A stretch of DNA of 64,000 nucleotides, from positions 21,431-85,430 of the IMG/VR virus record IMGVR_UViG_3300043568_000598, one strand, 5' to 3'. The position numbers were made by a program, and so were the translations under genes. The stretch comes from a virus. Below the pieces are notes generated by a model. That model ran no database searches and was not told where the DNA came from. It worked only from the letters and a program-made list of their open reading frames with translations. Every line of letters starts with the position of its first letter. Position 1 is the first letter of the stretch. This document shows, one piece after another, positions 1-8,596 of this stretch.

Positions 1-1603
1 TATTTTCTTTAAGATACTGATAGTGCGATGGTGCAGTTTCCGTTAGAGAGTTGATATATTCTTTCTTTTGATCCCAGTAGTCCTGAGTTTGACTGGTATA
101 AAACTCTGGAACTGATCCATGCCTTGATTCGATCAACATCTTAACAACTGCCATTTGTGTGGCACTCACTGGTAGCACATGCATGCCTACTAAAATATCA
201 GGCATGCCGCCCATGCTCTGATCTGCAGGCATACTATGTGTTTGGAGTAACTTGATTGCCAAATCGCCAGCTGCGGTAGGCGGTAACTGGTTTAGTTTTC
301 TATCAAACATTAATGAATCCATTTCTATATTTTCAGTAACATGTTGCCAGTATGGAGTATCTCTGCGAGAGCTAAACACATAGTGATATGTTACAAAGTT
401 CTTAAAACTTTCCATAACATAGTTGGTTACATAATTGAAATTATCAACATGAATTTTATTGATCTGTTTGTTATGCAGTGTTTCGCACAGTTTTAATAGT
501 AATTCTTGAACACTCAACAAACCAGTGCTTTCTAAAGGTTCTACAAATGCATAGGATAGACCTATACCAACACAATTTTTAACCCATGCTCGATCATGTG
601 CTCCGTTTTTGATTTCAATTAATCTAAATTCGCAGAGTTTGCTTCTTGCCGGATTAAGTACCGTCATAGCCTCACTATCAAGATAGTCTTTGTATTCTTG
701 CAGTGCATCTTCTTTGCTGATAAACTTGTCACAAAAAACATAACCACTGCCGATTCTGTTATATAGTGGAATATTCCACACCCAACCATTGTTGTGTGCT
801 GTGCAATTAGTAACGTTTTCCATTTCAATTTCTTTAATAGTGTATGGAACGTGTGTTACCCATGCATGATTATTAGGCAAATGACTCGAATACGATTCAA
901 ACGGAACACCCATAGCCTGCTCCAGTAGCAATGATCTAAATCCTGTGCAGTCAATGTACAAATCAGCTTCGAGAGTATCACCGTTATTTAATTTAAGACC
1001 GCTAATGTACCCGTCGCCGTCTTTAAGTACTTGTTCAATATGTGCTTGCACATGCACTACCCCTGCCGGAATACACAGTTTATCCCTTAAAAAGTTGCCG
1101 AACAGTGTGGCATCCATATGATAAGCAGAATCATTGCGCCAGCTGAATCCAGGAAGCTGCCCGTCTTTGTTATCAAATATTTTAGTTTGATAAATCATAG
1201 GCATTGAACTGTATACACTTTCATAGAAATCGTTAACGTCTAGTTCAGGATGCATTGTTTTCTTAACATACCAATCTGTAGCACCTTGCTGTGTATTTTG
1301 CAAGTCTTTAATTCCAAAAGGATAATAAAAAGTTTCGCCTTTCTTATAAAAATCAGTAAATTTGATAGCTAATTTGTAAGTAGCATTGCAATACTCCATC
1401 CAGTCTTCATCTTTGAGACCCAGCAATCCTAGATACTGATTAATAGTTCCGAGTGTGGATTCGCCCACCCCGATAATTGGAACGTCTGGCGATTCAACCA
1501 GCGCAATTTCCATATCTGGAAATTGTTTTGATAACATAGCTGCACTCATCCATCCCGAACTGCCACCACCGGCAATAATAATACGTTTAATTGGTTTTTT
1601 CAT
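1..1603 (-). CDS. Flavin-dependent tryptophan halogenase-like protein (3' end beyond window)
   Basis: A continuous reading frame of 534 codons runs from an ATG at 1603 off the left edge with no stop, so the C-terminus is missing. Near the N-terminus is a Rossmann FAD motif (IIAGGGSSGWMSA). Residues about 70-82 read EYCNATYKLAIKF; K77 lines up with the catalytic lysine (K79) of PrnA/RebH. The family signature GWxWxIP is present as NNGWVWNIP. Family knowledge: these enzymes use FADH2, O2 and halide to make hypohalous acid that chlorinates or brominates an aromatic substrate. The substrate cannot be read from the sequence. It is the last visible gene of a minus-strand operon of oxygenases, and a second halogenase lies at 5723-7252. 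Family assignment is strong; free tryptophan as substrate is not implied. Confidence 0.88.
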   Translation of the reverse strand, partial: MKKPIKRIIIAGGGSSGWMSAAMLSKQFPDMEIALVESPDVPIIGVGESTLGTINQYLGLLGLKDEDWMEYCNATYKLAIKFTDFYKKGETFYYPFGIKDLQNTQQGATDWYVKKTMHPELDVNDFYESVYSSMPMIYQTKIFDNKDGQLPGFSWRNDSAYHMDATLFGNFLRDKLCIPAGVVHVQAHIEQVLKDGDGYISGLKLNNGDTLEADLYIDCTGFRSLLLEQAMGVPFESYSSHLPNNHAWVTHVPYTIKEIEMENVTNCTAHNNGWVWNIPLYNRIGSGYVFCDKFISKEDALQEYKDYLDSEAMTVLNPARSKLCEFRLIEIKNGAHDRAWVKNCVGIGLSYAFVEPLESTGLLSVQELLLKLCETLHNKQINKIHVDNFNYVTNYVMESFKNFVTYHYVFSSRRDTPYWQHVTENIEMDSLMFDRKLNQLPPTAAGDLAIKLLQTHSMPADQSMGGMPDILVGMHVLPVSATQMAVVKMLIESRHGSVPEFYTSQTQDYWDQKKEYINSLTETAPSHYQYLKEN

Positions 1604-1644
1604 AAACTGTCCTAACTCCCGTTTGAATATTTAGTTGAGTACTT

Positions 1645-2277
1645 TTAGATGTAACCTACATCTTGGCTATCGCCGTTTTTCCAATAATCTCTAAGAAGGT
1701 TAAATGATATGGAAATACGAACGTCGTCTGTTTTATTTCTTTTTACAGAATGTTGTAGCCATCCAGGAAATAATAGTAATTTACCCACAGCTGGTTTAAT
1801 ATCATAGTATTTTTCAGCTATGTTTCCGAATGGAAATAGTTCTTGTTGCATCCACGGTATAGCATTCATAAGGCTAAAATTACCGTCGTTGCCAGTAGTT
1901 TGGTAATAATAAGTTCCGGAAATAAATGCATCGCTGTGCTGATGCCATTCTTGACCTTGGTCTCTGCCAGTTTTGTTGATCCAACTGTGTCGGAGAGCAA
2001 TCGGCACAGGGTGCCATGATTGTGTTTGATCAATGTATTTTTTAACGTGTGTTTCGATGTATTTTTTTAAATGTGTTAATTCAAAATCTTTAATAGAGTT
2101 AGTCCGAGATTTGATATTAGTCTGTACACCGTCCTCCCAACCAGGAGGATTATTAAAAATATCAGTTTGTTCTATTATAGGCAATTTTTTTCTTATCTCA
2201 TCCTGCACTAGAAAAATTTCCTGCATTGTTCCCTGATGTTCGTATATCAATGTAGGAAATAGCGATACAATAGGCAT
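1645..2277 (-). CDS. Putative 2OG-Fe(II) oxygenase (Oxy_5-like)
   Basis: This 210-residue protein looks like the phage 2-oxoglutarate/Fe(II) dioxygenase group (2OG-FeII_Oxy_5 type). The iron site is suggested by EWHQHSDAFISGTYYYQ in the middle, where this family has an N-x-H-x-H segment before SG-x-YY. The distal histidine and the 2OG-binding arginine are suggested by LFPGWLQHSVKRN followed by DDVRISISFNL. Such enzymes hydroxylate or otherwise oxidise proteins, small molecules or nucleic acids; the substrate here is unknown. The gene ends 41 bases before the partial halogenase and starts one base after the stop of the gene at 2279-2974, so it is almost certainly co-transcribed. Confidence 0.75.
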   Translation of the reverse strand: MPIVSLFPTLIYEHQGTMQEIFLVQDEIRKKLPIIEQTDIFNNPPGWEDGVQTNIKSRTNSIKDFELTHLKKYIETHVKKYIDQTQSWHPVPIALRHSWINKTGRDQGQEWHQHSDAFISGTYYYQTTGNDGNFSLMNAIPWMQQELFPFGNIAEKYYDIKPAVGKLLLFPGWLQHSVKRNKTDDVRISISFNLLRDYWKNGDSQDVGYI

Positions 2278-2278
2278 C

Positions 2279-2974
2279 TTACAGTCCTAAATCTTTTAAG
2301 ATTTTTTTACGTTTAAAATATTGCCCATTAAGCGCAAACGGAACAATTCCGACTTGTTTGATATATTCTTCGTACGATACAGTGTGCATTGAGATTTTTA
2401 TATCCGACTCGGACAACGGTATTACATGTGCTAATTCTTTACCGGCCGGAATTGTTAGGTCTTTAGGAAACATAGTTTTAGGAACCAACAAGTTTACACT
2501 GGTAGTATGCTGATATTTGTAGTCGACTACGCCGTTGACTACAAATGGTTTAAATTCGTCATCATGCCAGAATGTATTAGTGTAAAGAAAATTAACCCCA
2601 GTTTTTTCTTTGATTTTCCAAGGACTATTAAGTTTTAAGTGATAAAATCCTTTGAGATATTCACCCCACTGGCTAGGATGATGTCCCTCAGCATCGTCTT
2701 CAGGAAACCATTTTAACGATCCGCCCTCTGTTCCAATCCAATAGTCTTCCCAACTTTGTAATATAAATCCAGTTCGATATAGTGTACTCACCCCCGGACA
2801 TGTTTTCATAGTACCGCGCATAGGACCTTGATGTTTAACTGTCGTGGGTAAGTTTTTCCAAAAACTAGGTAATCTTTCTTCCGCATATAAAATAGGAAAT
2901 AGTGTTTCTACTTCGGGATTGGCGGTGAAACAATCTAATACAATTTTTGATTTTTTAAAAAAGAATGAAAACAT
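2279..2974 (-). CDS. Uncharacterised phage protein, divergent member of a three-paralog family
   Basis: No enzymatic function is recognised in this 231-residue protein. It looks like a divergent paralog of the two genes upstream: all three have a P-x-FW/WY-K segment near residue 35, a central segment with a YRTGFIL/YVIRATYE-like stretch, a turn followed by GVVDYKYQH/GVVDTDKHD, and a C-terminal P-x-G-(K/D)-x-L-x-x-VIP/VFP motif (here IPAGKELAHVIPLSE). It lacks the PPGYSC motif of its siblings, with KTGVNFLYT at that position. The gene sits between 2OG oxygenases in the halogenase operon, with 1- and 5-base gaps. The repeated family suggests the products act with the oxygenases, but that is inference. 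Confidence 0.6.
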   Translation of the reverse strand: MFSFFFKKSKIVLDCFTANPEVETLFPILYAEERLPSFWKNLPTTVKHQGPMRGTMKTCPGVSTLYRTGFILQSWEDYWIGTEGGSLKWFPEDDAEGHHPSQWGEYLKGFYHLKLNSPWKIKEKTGVNFLYTNTFWHDDEFKPFVVNGVVDYKYQHTTSVNLLVPKTMFPKDLTIPAGKELAHVIPLSESDIKISMHTVSYEEYIKQVGIVPFALNGQYFKRKKILKDLGL

Positions 2975-2979
2975 TATTA

Positions 2980-3690
2980 TTACCTATAAGTTTTTTTAGA
3001 ATGAAATAGGTCGGCATATATACCAGCCCAATAAGTACTAAGCCTATATTTAAAACTAGACCTAGCCCACTCGTCTTTATCTGAGATGTGTGTAATATTC
3101 ATCTGCCAATCTTCTCGCTTGAAAGGAAAAACCACCACTAATGGGTCTCCGGGATTGATAGTAAATGATTTTTCTTTGACAAGGCCAACAAGGCCAATAG
3201 GCTCATCGTGTTTATCAGTATCAACTACTCCTGGAAAAATTGAAAATTCTTTTCTAAATCTGTAATAGGGATCAAACAACATGCAACTATACCCCGGAGG
3301 AGTTTTAATATGCCATGGTTGATTTATTTTTAGATAATGATGCTTTTTGCCATCTTCTGCTTTGAACTGGGCTTGATGCCACGGATGTTTACCTACATGG
3401 TTGTCGGTATGTCTGCATCGATAATCAAATCCTGTAATAAAGTTTGCATCAACAAATTCTTTGATTTGAATTTCATATGTAGCACGTATAACATATCCAG
3501 TGGTCATGTAATCCAATACTGGCACACATCGTTTAATCGTAGGGGTATGAGGTTTGGTATATGGTTCAATTTCTGGTACTTCAATGGGAGTATCTTTATA
3601 CCAGTCTGGAATTACTTTCCCAGCAGGCATAGGCGGAAACATGTCAATTGCTTCTAAATCACTGCCGGAAAATGTTATTAATTTGGTCAT
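2980..3690 (-). CDS. Uncharacterised phage protein, PPGYSC/PFKRE family
   Basis: This 236-residue protein belongs to a family found in marine T4-like phages that is usually left as hypothetical. Visible conserved segments are PDWYKDTP near residue 28, TIKRCVPVLDYMTTGYVIRA around 52-71, PPGYSCMLFDPYYRF near 130, GVVDTDKHDEPIG near 155, and INPGDPLVVVFPFKREDW near 180-197. The nearest relative in the window is the next gene upstream (3687-4424), which shares PPGYSC, (V/I)(V/I)DTDK and PFKR-x-W. The compact beta-rich pattern could suit a cupin-like or jelly-roll fold, but no metal-binding set is clear. Its start overlaps the preceding stop by 4 bases, so translation is probably coupled. Confidence 0.7.
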   Translation of the reverse strand: MTKLITFSGSDLEAIDMFPPMPAGKVIPDWYKDTPIEVPEIEPYTKPHTPTIKRCVPVLDYMTTGYVIRATYEIQIKEFVDANFITGFDYRCRHTDNHVGKHPWHQAQFKAEDGKKHHYLKINQPWHIKTPPGYSCMLFDPYYRFRKEFSIFPGVVDTDKHDEPIGLVGLVKEKSFTINPGDPLVVVFPFKREDWQMNITHISDKDEWARSSFKYRLSTYWAGIYADLFHSKKTYR

Positions 3691-4424
3691 TTAAATTGTT
3701 TCTCAGAATGGAATAATTTTTTATATGCATTAAACAAATAATATTTTGATTTGTTTAGTATAGTATCTGCAGTGAATTCAGATTCCCAGTTGTCTCGTTT
3801 AAATGGAATAATTTGTACTAACGGATCGCCGCAATAAAATCTAACCTCAGTATTAACTTCTGTTAAGTATCCTACCACTGGAATCTTTTGATTAAACTTA
3901 TCTGTGTCGATAATAGCAGGCATGATACTGAATTGGTTTTGAAACAAGTAGTAAGGCTGCACCACTAAACAACTGTAACCCGGGGGAGTCTGCACTGTCC
4001 ACTCGGAGTTAAATCGAAAATAGTTTGTTAAATTTTTCTTATCTGTTGATCGCATTGGGCATGTACTTTCAGCATAAATGCCGACAGCATTGTTAGGATG
4101 TAGTCCCTGCATGTCATCAGTTTTTTTAGAATCATTTATTTTGTTGCGTACTGTATTCGCGGTAACAATATTCATTTTAGGAACAAAATTTTCAATCTTT
4201 TCACTGACTCTAACTTCGTAAGTGGCTCTTAGAATATATCCGGCTGTTATAAAATCTTCAACCGGAACACAGGCTCGAATACTTTTTAAAGCATTTTCAT
4301 CGAAGCTGTATGTGTCCTTGGCTTTAGCCATATTTGCATACCACTCTGGCAGATATTCTCTAGCCGGTATAGGCTTCCAGTGTTCTAATGCAGTCTTATC
4401 GTCTATGTTAAATTTAATCTTCAT
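3687..4424 (-). CDS. Uncharacterised phage protein, PPGYSC/PFKRD family
   Basis: This 245-residue protein is a close paralog of the gene at 2980-3690. Shared landmarks are LPEWYANM near residue 25, SIRACVPVEDFITAGYILRA near 48-67, PPGYSCLVVQPYYLF, AIIDTDKFNQKIP and CGDPLVQIIPFKRDNW. It differs by an insertion of about 15 residues after the first third, rich in polar residues. No catalytic motif is recognised. The ATG overlaps the end of the 2OG oxygenase gene at 4421 by 4 bases (ATGA type), which places it firmly in the same operon. Three copies side by side point to local duplication followed by divergence. Confidence 0.7.
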   Translation of the reverse strand: MKIKFNIDDKTALEHWKPIPAREYLPEWYANMAKAKDTYSFDENALKSIRACVPVEDFITAGYILRATYEVRVSEKIENFVPKMNIVTANTVRNKINDSKKTDDMQGLHPNNAVGIYAESTCPMRSTDKKNLTNYFRFNSEWTVQTPPGYSCLVVQPYYLFQNQFSIMPAIIDTDKFNQKIPVVGYLTEVNTEVRFYCGDPLVQIIPFKRDNWESEFTADTILNKSKYYLFNAYKKLFHSEKQFK

Positions 4425-5023
4425 CTATTAGATTTGTCTTCGTCTATTTCTATTAACCATGTGGTTAATATATATTTGTTTTTGTCCCCAATAGGAGGAT
4501 TTCCCCTGTGTGTATGAGTCCAATCAGCTGGCCATATTAACAGTTTATTTTTCTTGGGAACGATCCTAGTATTTTGATATAAAAATTCTGTTTCACCTGC
4601 ATCGTCTATATCGTTCATGTAAAGCTGTATCACAATTCTTCTTTTAGAATCCTCTCCAAGTGCTTCATAATGCCACTGATGAAAGCCACCACCTGGAACA
4701 ATTTTTTTCATCTTGATCTGTTCTACTTTATAAGATCTATCTTGTAGTATGCTAAACTTGTCAGTGTAAATAGGCATTATTTTTTGCCATAATACTTCAA
4801 GAAAATGATTTACATATTGTGGATGTAGTGTACTAATTACTTTTGGATCCAGCATATAAAGCTGTTCATCATCCTTCCAGTGTTTAGGAACGGTATCCTG
4901 TTGGTGCAATGATAAGTCGGCTATTTTATCGTAGTAGTTGATAACATCTTGAAAGTATGAGTTTTGAAAGTAGTTTTCAAATACGCCAATAAATCCTTGA
5001 AATTCATATTTTTCAAAATTCAT
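4421..5023 (-). CDS. Putative 2OG-Fe(II) oxygenase
   Basis: This 200-residue protein has the layout of a small prolyl-4-hydroxylase-like dioxygenase. Around residues 112-120 GGGFHQWHYEA supplies the likely first iron ligands. QLYMNDIDDAGETEFLYQ is the typical beta-strand segment that follows. LLIWPADWTHTHRGN near 168 gives the second histidine and leads into the strand that usually carries the 2OG anchor (KYILTTWL here, so the usual arginine is not obvious). The substrate is unknown. The first codon overlaps the stop of 5020-5685 by 4 bases. It is one of seven oxygenases in this operon. Confidence 0.75.
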   Translation of the reverse strand: MNFEKYEFQGFIGVFENYFQNSYFQDVINYYDKIADLSLHQQDTVPKHWKDDEQLYMLDPKVISTLHPQYVNHFLEVLWQKIMPIYTDKFSILQDRSYKVEQIKMKKIVPGGGFHQWHYEALGEDSKRRIVIQLYMNDIDDAGETEFLYQNTRIVPKKNKLLIWPADWTHTHRGNPPIGDKNKYILTTWLIEIDEDKSNR

Positions 5024-5685
5024 TCTATTTCTAACCTATAATTACCAGCCAACGAAATCCTAACATCGTCAGTGCTGTAAAACGGATATACTTGATGTTG
5101 CAACTCTGCAGGGAATATACAAATCTTTCCTTCAAGTTTTTTATCAACTGGAATAGGATAGTTATCAATTTTTCCAAGAGCATCAACGTACACAAACTCA
5201 AAATTAGCAGTGCGATTTTTAATCAAATCAGGATTGGCAATGTTATCTTTTTCGTCAGCTATCGTGTATGGAATAGTAGTCCATATAACAAAACTATAAA
5301 TTCCGCTATGATTGTGTAACGGCAAGAACTCACCGCGCCGTTGAAGATTTACCCATATGCGTTCAAGAGATAATTTAATTTCTTTGTTTTCAGCGTTTGC
5401 TACAGAATTAAATAATCTGTCAAAATATTGATATTTGTTCTCGTAGACACCTAATAATTTTAGTACTTCTTTATCTATCAAAGAAATTAGCTCGTCTGAT
5501 AATTTATAATTTATTGAATAGCCTTGTTGTTTTTTGTGATAAAGTCTTAATAAATCTTTAGACTCATCTAGCTCTGTTGAAAAATCCGTAAGGAACTTAT
5601 TTGTTTCTTGTTTTATTCGTTGGAATATAAACGGATTGAATGTATCCAAATATATACCAACGTTGGGTAGGCTATAAAAACTCAT
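5020..5685 (-). CDS. Putative 2OG-Fe(II) oxygenase (Oxy_5-like)
   Basis: The 221-residue product has the phage oxygenase signature RRGEFLPLHNHSGIYSFVIW (about 115-134), an N-x-H/S-G-x-Y-S core, and the distal ELQHQVYPFYSTDDVRISLAG near the C-terminus, which supplies the second histidine and the 2OG-binding arginine. It is clearly paralogous to the gene at 50734-51387, some 45 kb away, which has GEFNPLHNHTGLYSFVLW and LLNHSVYPFYSSNDYRISIAG. The two copies sit in different transcription units. Its own start follows a 37-base gap from the second halogenase, where no promoter is obvious. Confidence 0.8.
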   Translation of the reverse strand: MSFYSLPNVGIYLDTFNPFIFQRIKQETNKFLTDFSTELDESKDLLRLYHKKQQGYSINYKLSDELISLIDKEVLKLLGVYENKYQYFDRLFNSVANAENKEIKLSLERIWVNLQRRGEFLPLHNHSGIYSFVIWTTIPYTIADEKDNIANPDLIKNRTANFEFVYVDALGKIDNYPIPVDKKLEGKICIFPAELQHQVYPFYSTDDVRISLAGNYRLEIE

Positions 5686-5722
5686 ACTAATAATTATCTA
5701 AAATTAATAGCAGCGTTTGCAA

Positions 5723-7252
5723 TTATGATTGCTTACTGGTTCGACGAATAAAGTTGATAAAATCGGAATAAGTCATGTTCTCTTGTACACCACTATCTAT
5801 GATTTTTTGATACTCGTTAATAACACCGCTGACATCTGCTAATCCTATAATAGGAACGGTATTTCCAGAAAATACTTTGGCCGAAGTCTCTGGTGTGATA
5901 TGTCCTAGTCCGGCTAACACAAAGCTCCAGAGTCCCATGTCGGGGGCCGCAAATGATATATCAAGATCTCGATTTGCAGGCATTTGTGTTTTACACATGG
6001 TTAGTAAATTATCAACGAATTCAGTTTTGGTTTTTCCTGAACTAACATACTTCCAAAACTCACTGTCAGTTCTGCCTCCCATGTAATGAGCGATTAGAAA
6101 TTCTTTAGTAGCATCATACAATTTAGCAGTACGTCGATTATAGCTGTTTCTGCTGCCCGGATTCAGCGTGTCTTCTAACTTAGGTTTTAAAAATTCAAAA
6201 ACAAATGTCATCAGTTGAGCGATAGTAGTGTGTATGCTGGTAGCTTCTAACGGCTCTGCAAATGCAGCAGCGAGCCCGATTGCCAGACAATTTTTCTCCC
6301 AGACATTTTCTAGTCGTCCGGTGTCAAATTTTAGTACACGTATTGGATCAATGGGTCTGCCTAACGTGGTTTCTATTTCTGCTTGAGCTTGATCTGCAGT
6401 GATAAAATTATCATCAAACACATAACCGCAGCCCTTGCGGTGCTGACTCGGTATCTGCCACATCCATCCAGATGATTGAGCCCATGCAGTAGTGTACAAC
6501 TCTGGAATTTCATTATCTTCAAACGGCAATAAAAACGGCATTGCAGAGTTGACTGGTAAATTTTCTTTATAGCTGATCCACTTAGCATTTAATTTTTTCA
6601 TCAATACTTGTTTAAATCCGCTGGCATCAATAAAAAAGTCTCCATCGATCAGTTTTCCAGACTTTAGCAATACAGATGTTATATTTCCATTCGCAGAATC
6701 TAAATTTACATCTAACACTTCATCGTCAACTACAGAAACTCCTGGAGTTTTCAAAGTGACTTTTTTAAAGTATTTGCCAACCGCATGTGCATCGAAGTGC
6801 AATGCGGTTCCTATGCTGTCAAAGGAAAATGTTTTTTTATTAAAATTAGAAATTTTACGTTCTATTTTTTGACCTATGATTGAACTTCGGTGAACATTTG
6901 CTGGATCTGTGCTATGGTAGTAGGCGAAAATATAATCAACTATGTTATCTGATGCAGGGTTGCCACCGATCGGGCCCATATAACTTTCACCTACTGTTTT
7001 CCAATCTTTGTGATGAATTCCGTATTTTAATGTGGCTCCAGTTTCTTGGAAAAATTCCAGCAGATTGCAACCAAAGTCCCATGATTCATTTTTTAAAATA
7101 GATGTGAGCAGTCCAGTTGATCCTTCACCAGCACCCACAATACCAATAGCTGACGACTCAACTACAGTAAGAGTGTGTCCTAGGTTAGCTTTGCTGATCA
7201 TTAAAGCAGCTATCCATCCTGCGGTACCGCCGCCTACTATAACAATATTCAT
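5723..7252 (-). CDS. Flavin-dependent tryptophan halogenase-like protein
   Basis: This complete 509-residue protein is of the size usual for the PrnA/RebH family (about 500-540). It opens with MNIVIVGGGTAGWIAA (FAD dinucleotide motif, GGGxxG). K76 in TGATLKYGIHHKDW is at the catalytic lysine position. SSGWMWQIPSQHRKG contains the GWxWxIP signature. FIDASGFKQVL and AIGLAAAFAEPLEATSIHTT are the usual late FAD-domain segments. Only limited similarity to the partial halogenase at 1-1603 is visible, so the pair may have different substrates. A separate flavin reductase would be needed; none is recognised in the window. Its first base is also the last base of the stop of 7252-7884, so the pair is translationally linked. 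Confidence 0.9.
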   Translation of the reverse strand: MNIVIVGGGTAGWIAALMISKANLGHTLTVVESSAIGIVGAGEGSTGLLTSILKNESWDFGCNLLEFFQETGATLKYGIHHKDWKTVGESYMGPIGGNPASDNIVDYIFAYYHSTDPANVHRSSIIGQKIERKISNFNKKTFSFDSIGTALHFDAHAVGKYFKKVTLKTPGVSVVDDEVLDVNLDSANGNITSVLLKSGKLIDGDFFIDASGFKQVLMKKLNAKWISYKENLPVNSAMPFLLPFEDNEIPELYTTAWAQSSGWMWQIPSQHRKGCGYVFDDNFITADQAQAEIETTLGRPIDPIRVLKFDTGRLENVWEKNCLAIGLAAAFAEPLEATSIHTTIAQLMTFVFEFLKPKLEDTLNPGSRNSYNRRTAKLYDATKEFLIAHYMGGRTDSEFWKYVSSGKTKTEFVDNLLTMCKTQMPANRDLDISFAAPDMGLWSFVLAGLGHITPETSAKVFSGNTVPIIGLADVSGVINEYQKIIDSGVQENMTYSDFINFIRRTSKQS

Positions 7253-7884
7253 TAATATCCTTCTTTATTATCATATGTTAACATTACGTTCATAGCAACA
7301 ACAACTCGTAAGTTACCAGTTGTGTGTGCAGGCGTATGGTGATCAAGCCACGATGGAAAAAGTAACAAATCGCCTTCCTCTACCAGCATCTGTTTTTTGT
7401 CCGGCCAATACATTTCAGGCAATTCATTTTTATTTTTTGTTGGAATAACACTTTTTATCATTCTGGCATTGGGATTCAAAAATACAGTTCCAGAATTTTC
7501 GTTGTCTAGTGTTACGTAGTGTACAGCAGACCACTGTATGGTCCTTGGCCCCCCAGTGTGATCATGCGGAAATTGGGAAGTAGAATTAGTCATCATTCCG
7601 TACCAGCAGGTTACTTTAAAAGTCCACCCTTTAGAAAAATCAATACCGGTAAATTCTAAAAATTCTCGAATGTCATCTTCGTAAAATTTTGATACTATCA
7701 TCCATGGTATTTTGTGAGCGCCCGGAACATAATCAGTGTAGGCATTAGTCACGGTGTCATTGACTCCATTCCTAACATATTGCGGATACACATTGTCCAT
7801 GAGATATTTTTTAATCTTATCGTGATTGCGCACTTTCATCTTGACCAAGTTAACTGGAAATAACGGAACAGGAGTTATCGACAT
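7252..7884 (-). CDS. Putative 2OG-Fe(II) oxygenase
   Basis: The 210-residue protein carries QFPHDHTGGPRTIQWSAVHY around residues 105-124, in which H-x-D-H provides the probable iron ligands. It then has a strand (YVTLDNENSGTVFLNPNA) typical of the double-stranded beta-helix, and EEGDLLLFPSWLDHHTPAHT near 172-191 with the distal histidine. GNLRVVVAMNVML follows with the likely 2OG-binding arginine. This pattern is common in aquatic phage oxygenases. The substrate is unknown. It lies immediately upstream of the second halogenase and overlaps it by one base. Confidence 0.78.
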   Translation of the reverse strand: MSITPVPLFPVNLVKMKVRNHDKIKKYLMDNVYPQYVRNGVNDTVTNAYTDYVPGAHKIPWMIVSKFYEDDIREFLEFTGIDFSKGWTFKVTCWYGMMTNSTSQFPHDHTGGPRTIQWSAVHYVTLDNENSGTVFLNPNARMIKSVIPTKNKNELPEMYWPDKKQMLVEEGDLLLFPSWLDHHTPAHTTGNLRVVVAMNVMLTYDNKEGY

Positions 7885-7885
7885 G

Positions 7886-8596
7886 TTAGTCTATCCATTT
7901 AGAAAAATTATCAATGATTGGCTGCTCAAACTCATATCGATCAATAAAAAATAATAGTGTAGTACGAGGTTCTTTAACATTCACTTTGAAGGTATTTGGT
8001 CTATGCCATAGATTAGAATCATATGCTATTAGTCTATTATACGTGTTTCCTATCCGAATGGTTTCTTCAAAATGTGTGTGATTATTTTTTAAATCTTGTT
8101 TGTATTCTTCTGTTACTATACTGGTGGTGTTAAACAGTTTTCTAGATGGAAAATCAGGTACAGAAAAATCTTCTGCACCTTTCTTTAAGAAGATCGAAGT
8201 ACCACTATCAAAATTTGTTTCGTTGGGATTTAAATATACCAATCCGGCCAAGGTGACGTCGTCGTTGTGTATCCATCCAATGTTTGCATCTGCGTCGTCA
8301 TATTGTTCGTTGATATGAAAACTTATGTGTATTACAAATTGTGAAATTCCTGGGAATACTTCTCTGGCAATTTTTTTAGCAAAAAACACTGCAAAATTCT
8401 TAGTTTCCTCGTCGGTGGATTCTAATAAATTAATTGTGCGTTTTCCAGGATAACGATCCGATTTAGTATATTCTTGGTGTTGTGCAAGAGCTAACACCTT
8501 GTTTGGATTATTGAAGAAATTATTTCTACAAACAATTACTTCCTTTAGCGGGTGTTTAGTTTTATCAAAATTGTATATGGTCTGTGTATTACTCAT
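7886..8596 (-). CDS. 2OG-oxygenase-like protein, DUF6445-type
   Basis: The 236-residue protein resembles the DUF6445 group of 2OG-oxygenase-like proteins. It has a HISFHINEQYDDADANIGWI segment followed by HNDDVTLAGLVYLNP around residues 110-135. Here H-N-D-D stands in for the usual H-x-D. The C-terminal half has NRLIAYDSNLWHRPNTF with the distal histidine and EPRTTLLFFIDRYEF with an arginine. The N-terminal part (VIVCRNNFFNNPNKVLALAQ) is the usual alpha/beta lead-in. The assignment is from pattern recognition. The start overlaps the next gene by 4 bases. Confidence 0.65.
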   Translation of the reverse strand: MSNTQTIYNFDKTKHPLKEVIVCRNNFFNNPNKVLALAQHQEYTKSDRYPGKRTINLLESTDEETKNFAVFFAKKIAREVFPGISQFVIHISFHINEQYDDADANIGWIHNDDVTLAGLVYLNPNETNFDSGTSIFLKKGAEDFSVPDFPSRKLFNTTSIVTEEYKQDLKNNHTHFEETIRIGNTYNRLIAYDSNLWHRPNTFKVNVKEPRTTLLFFIDRYEFEQPIIDNFSKWID

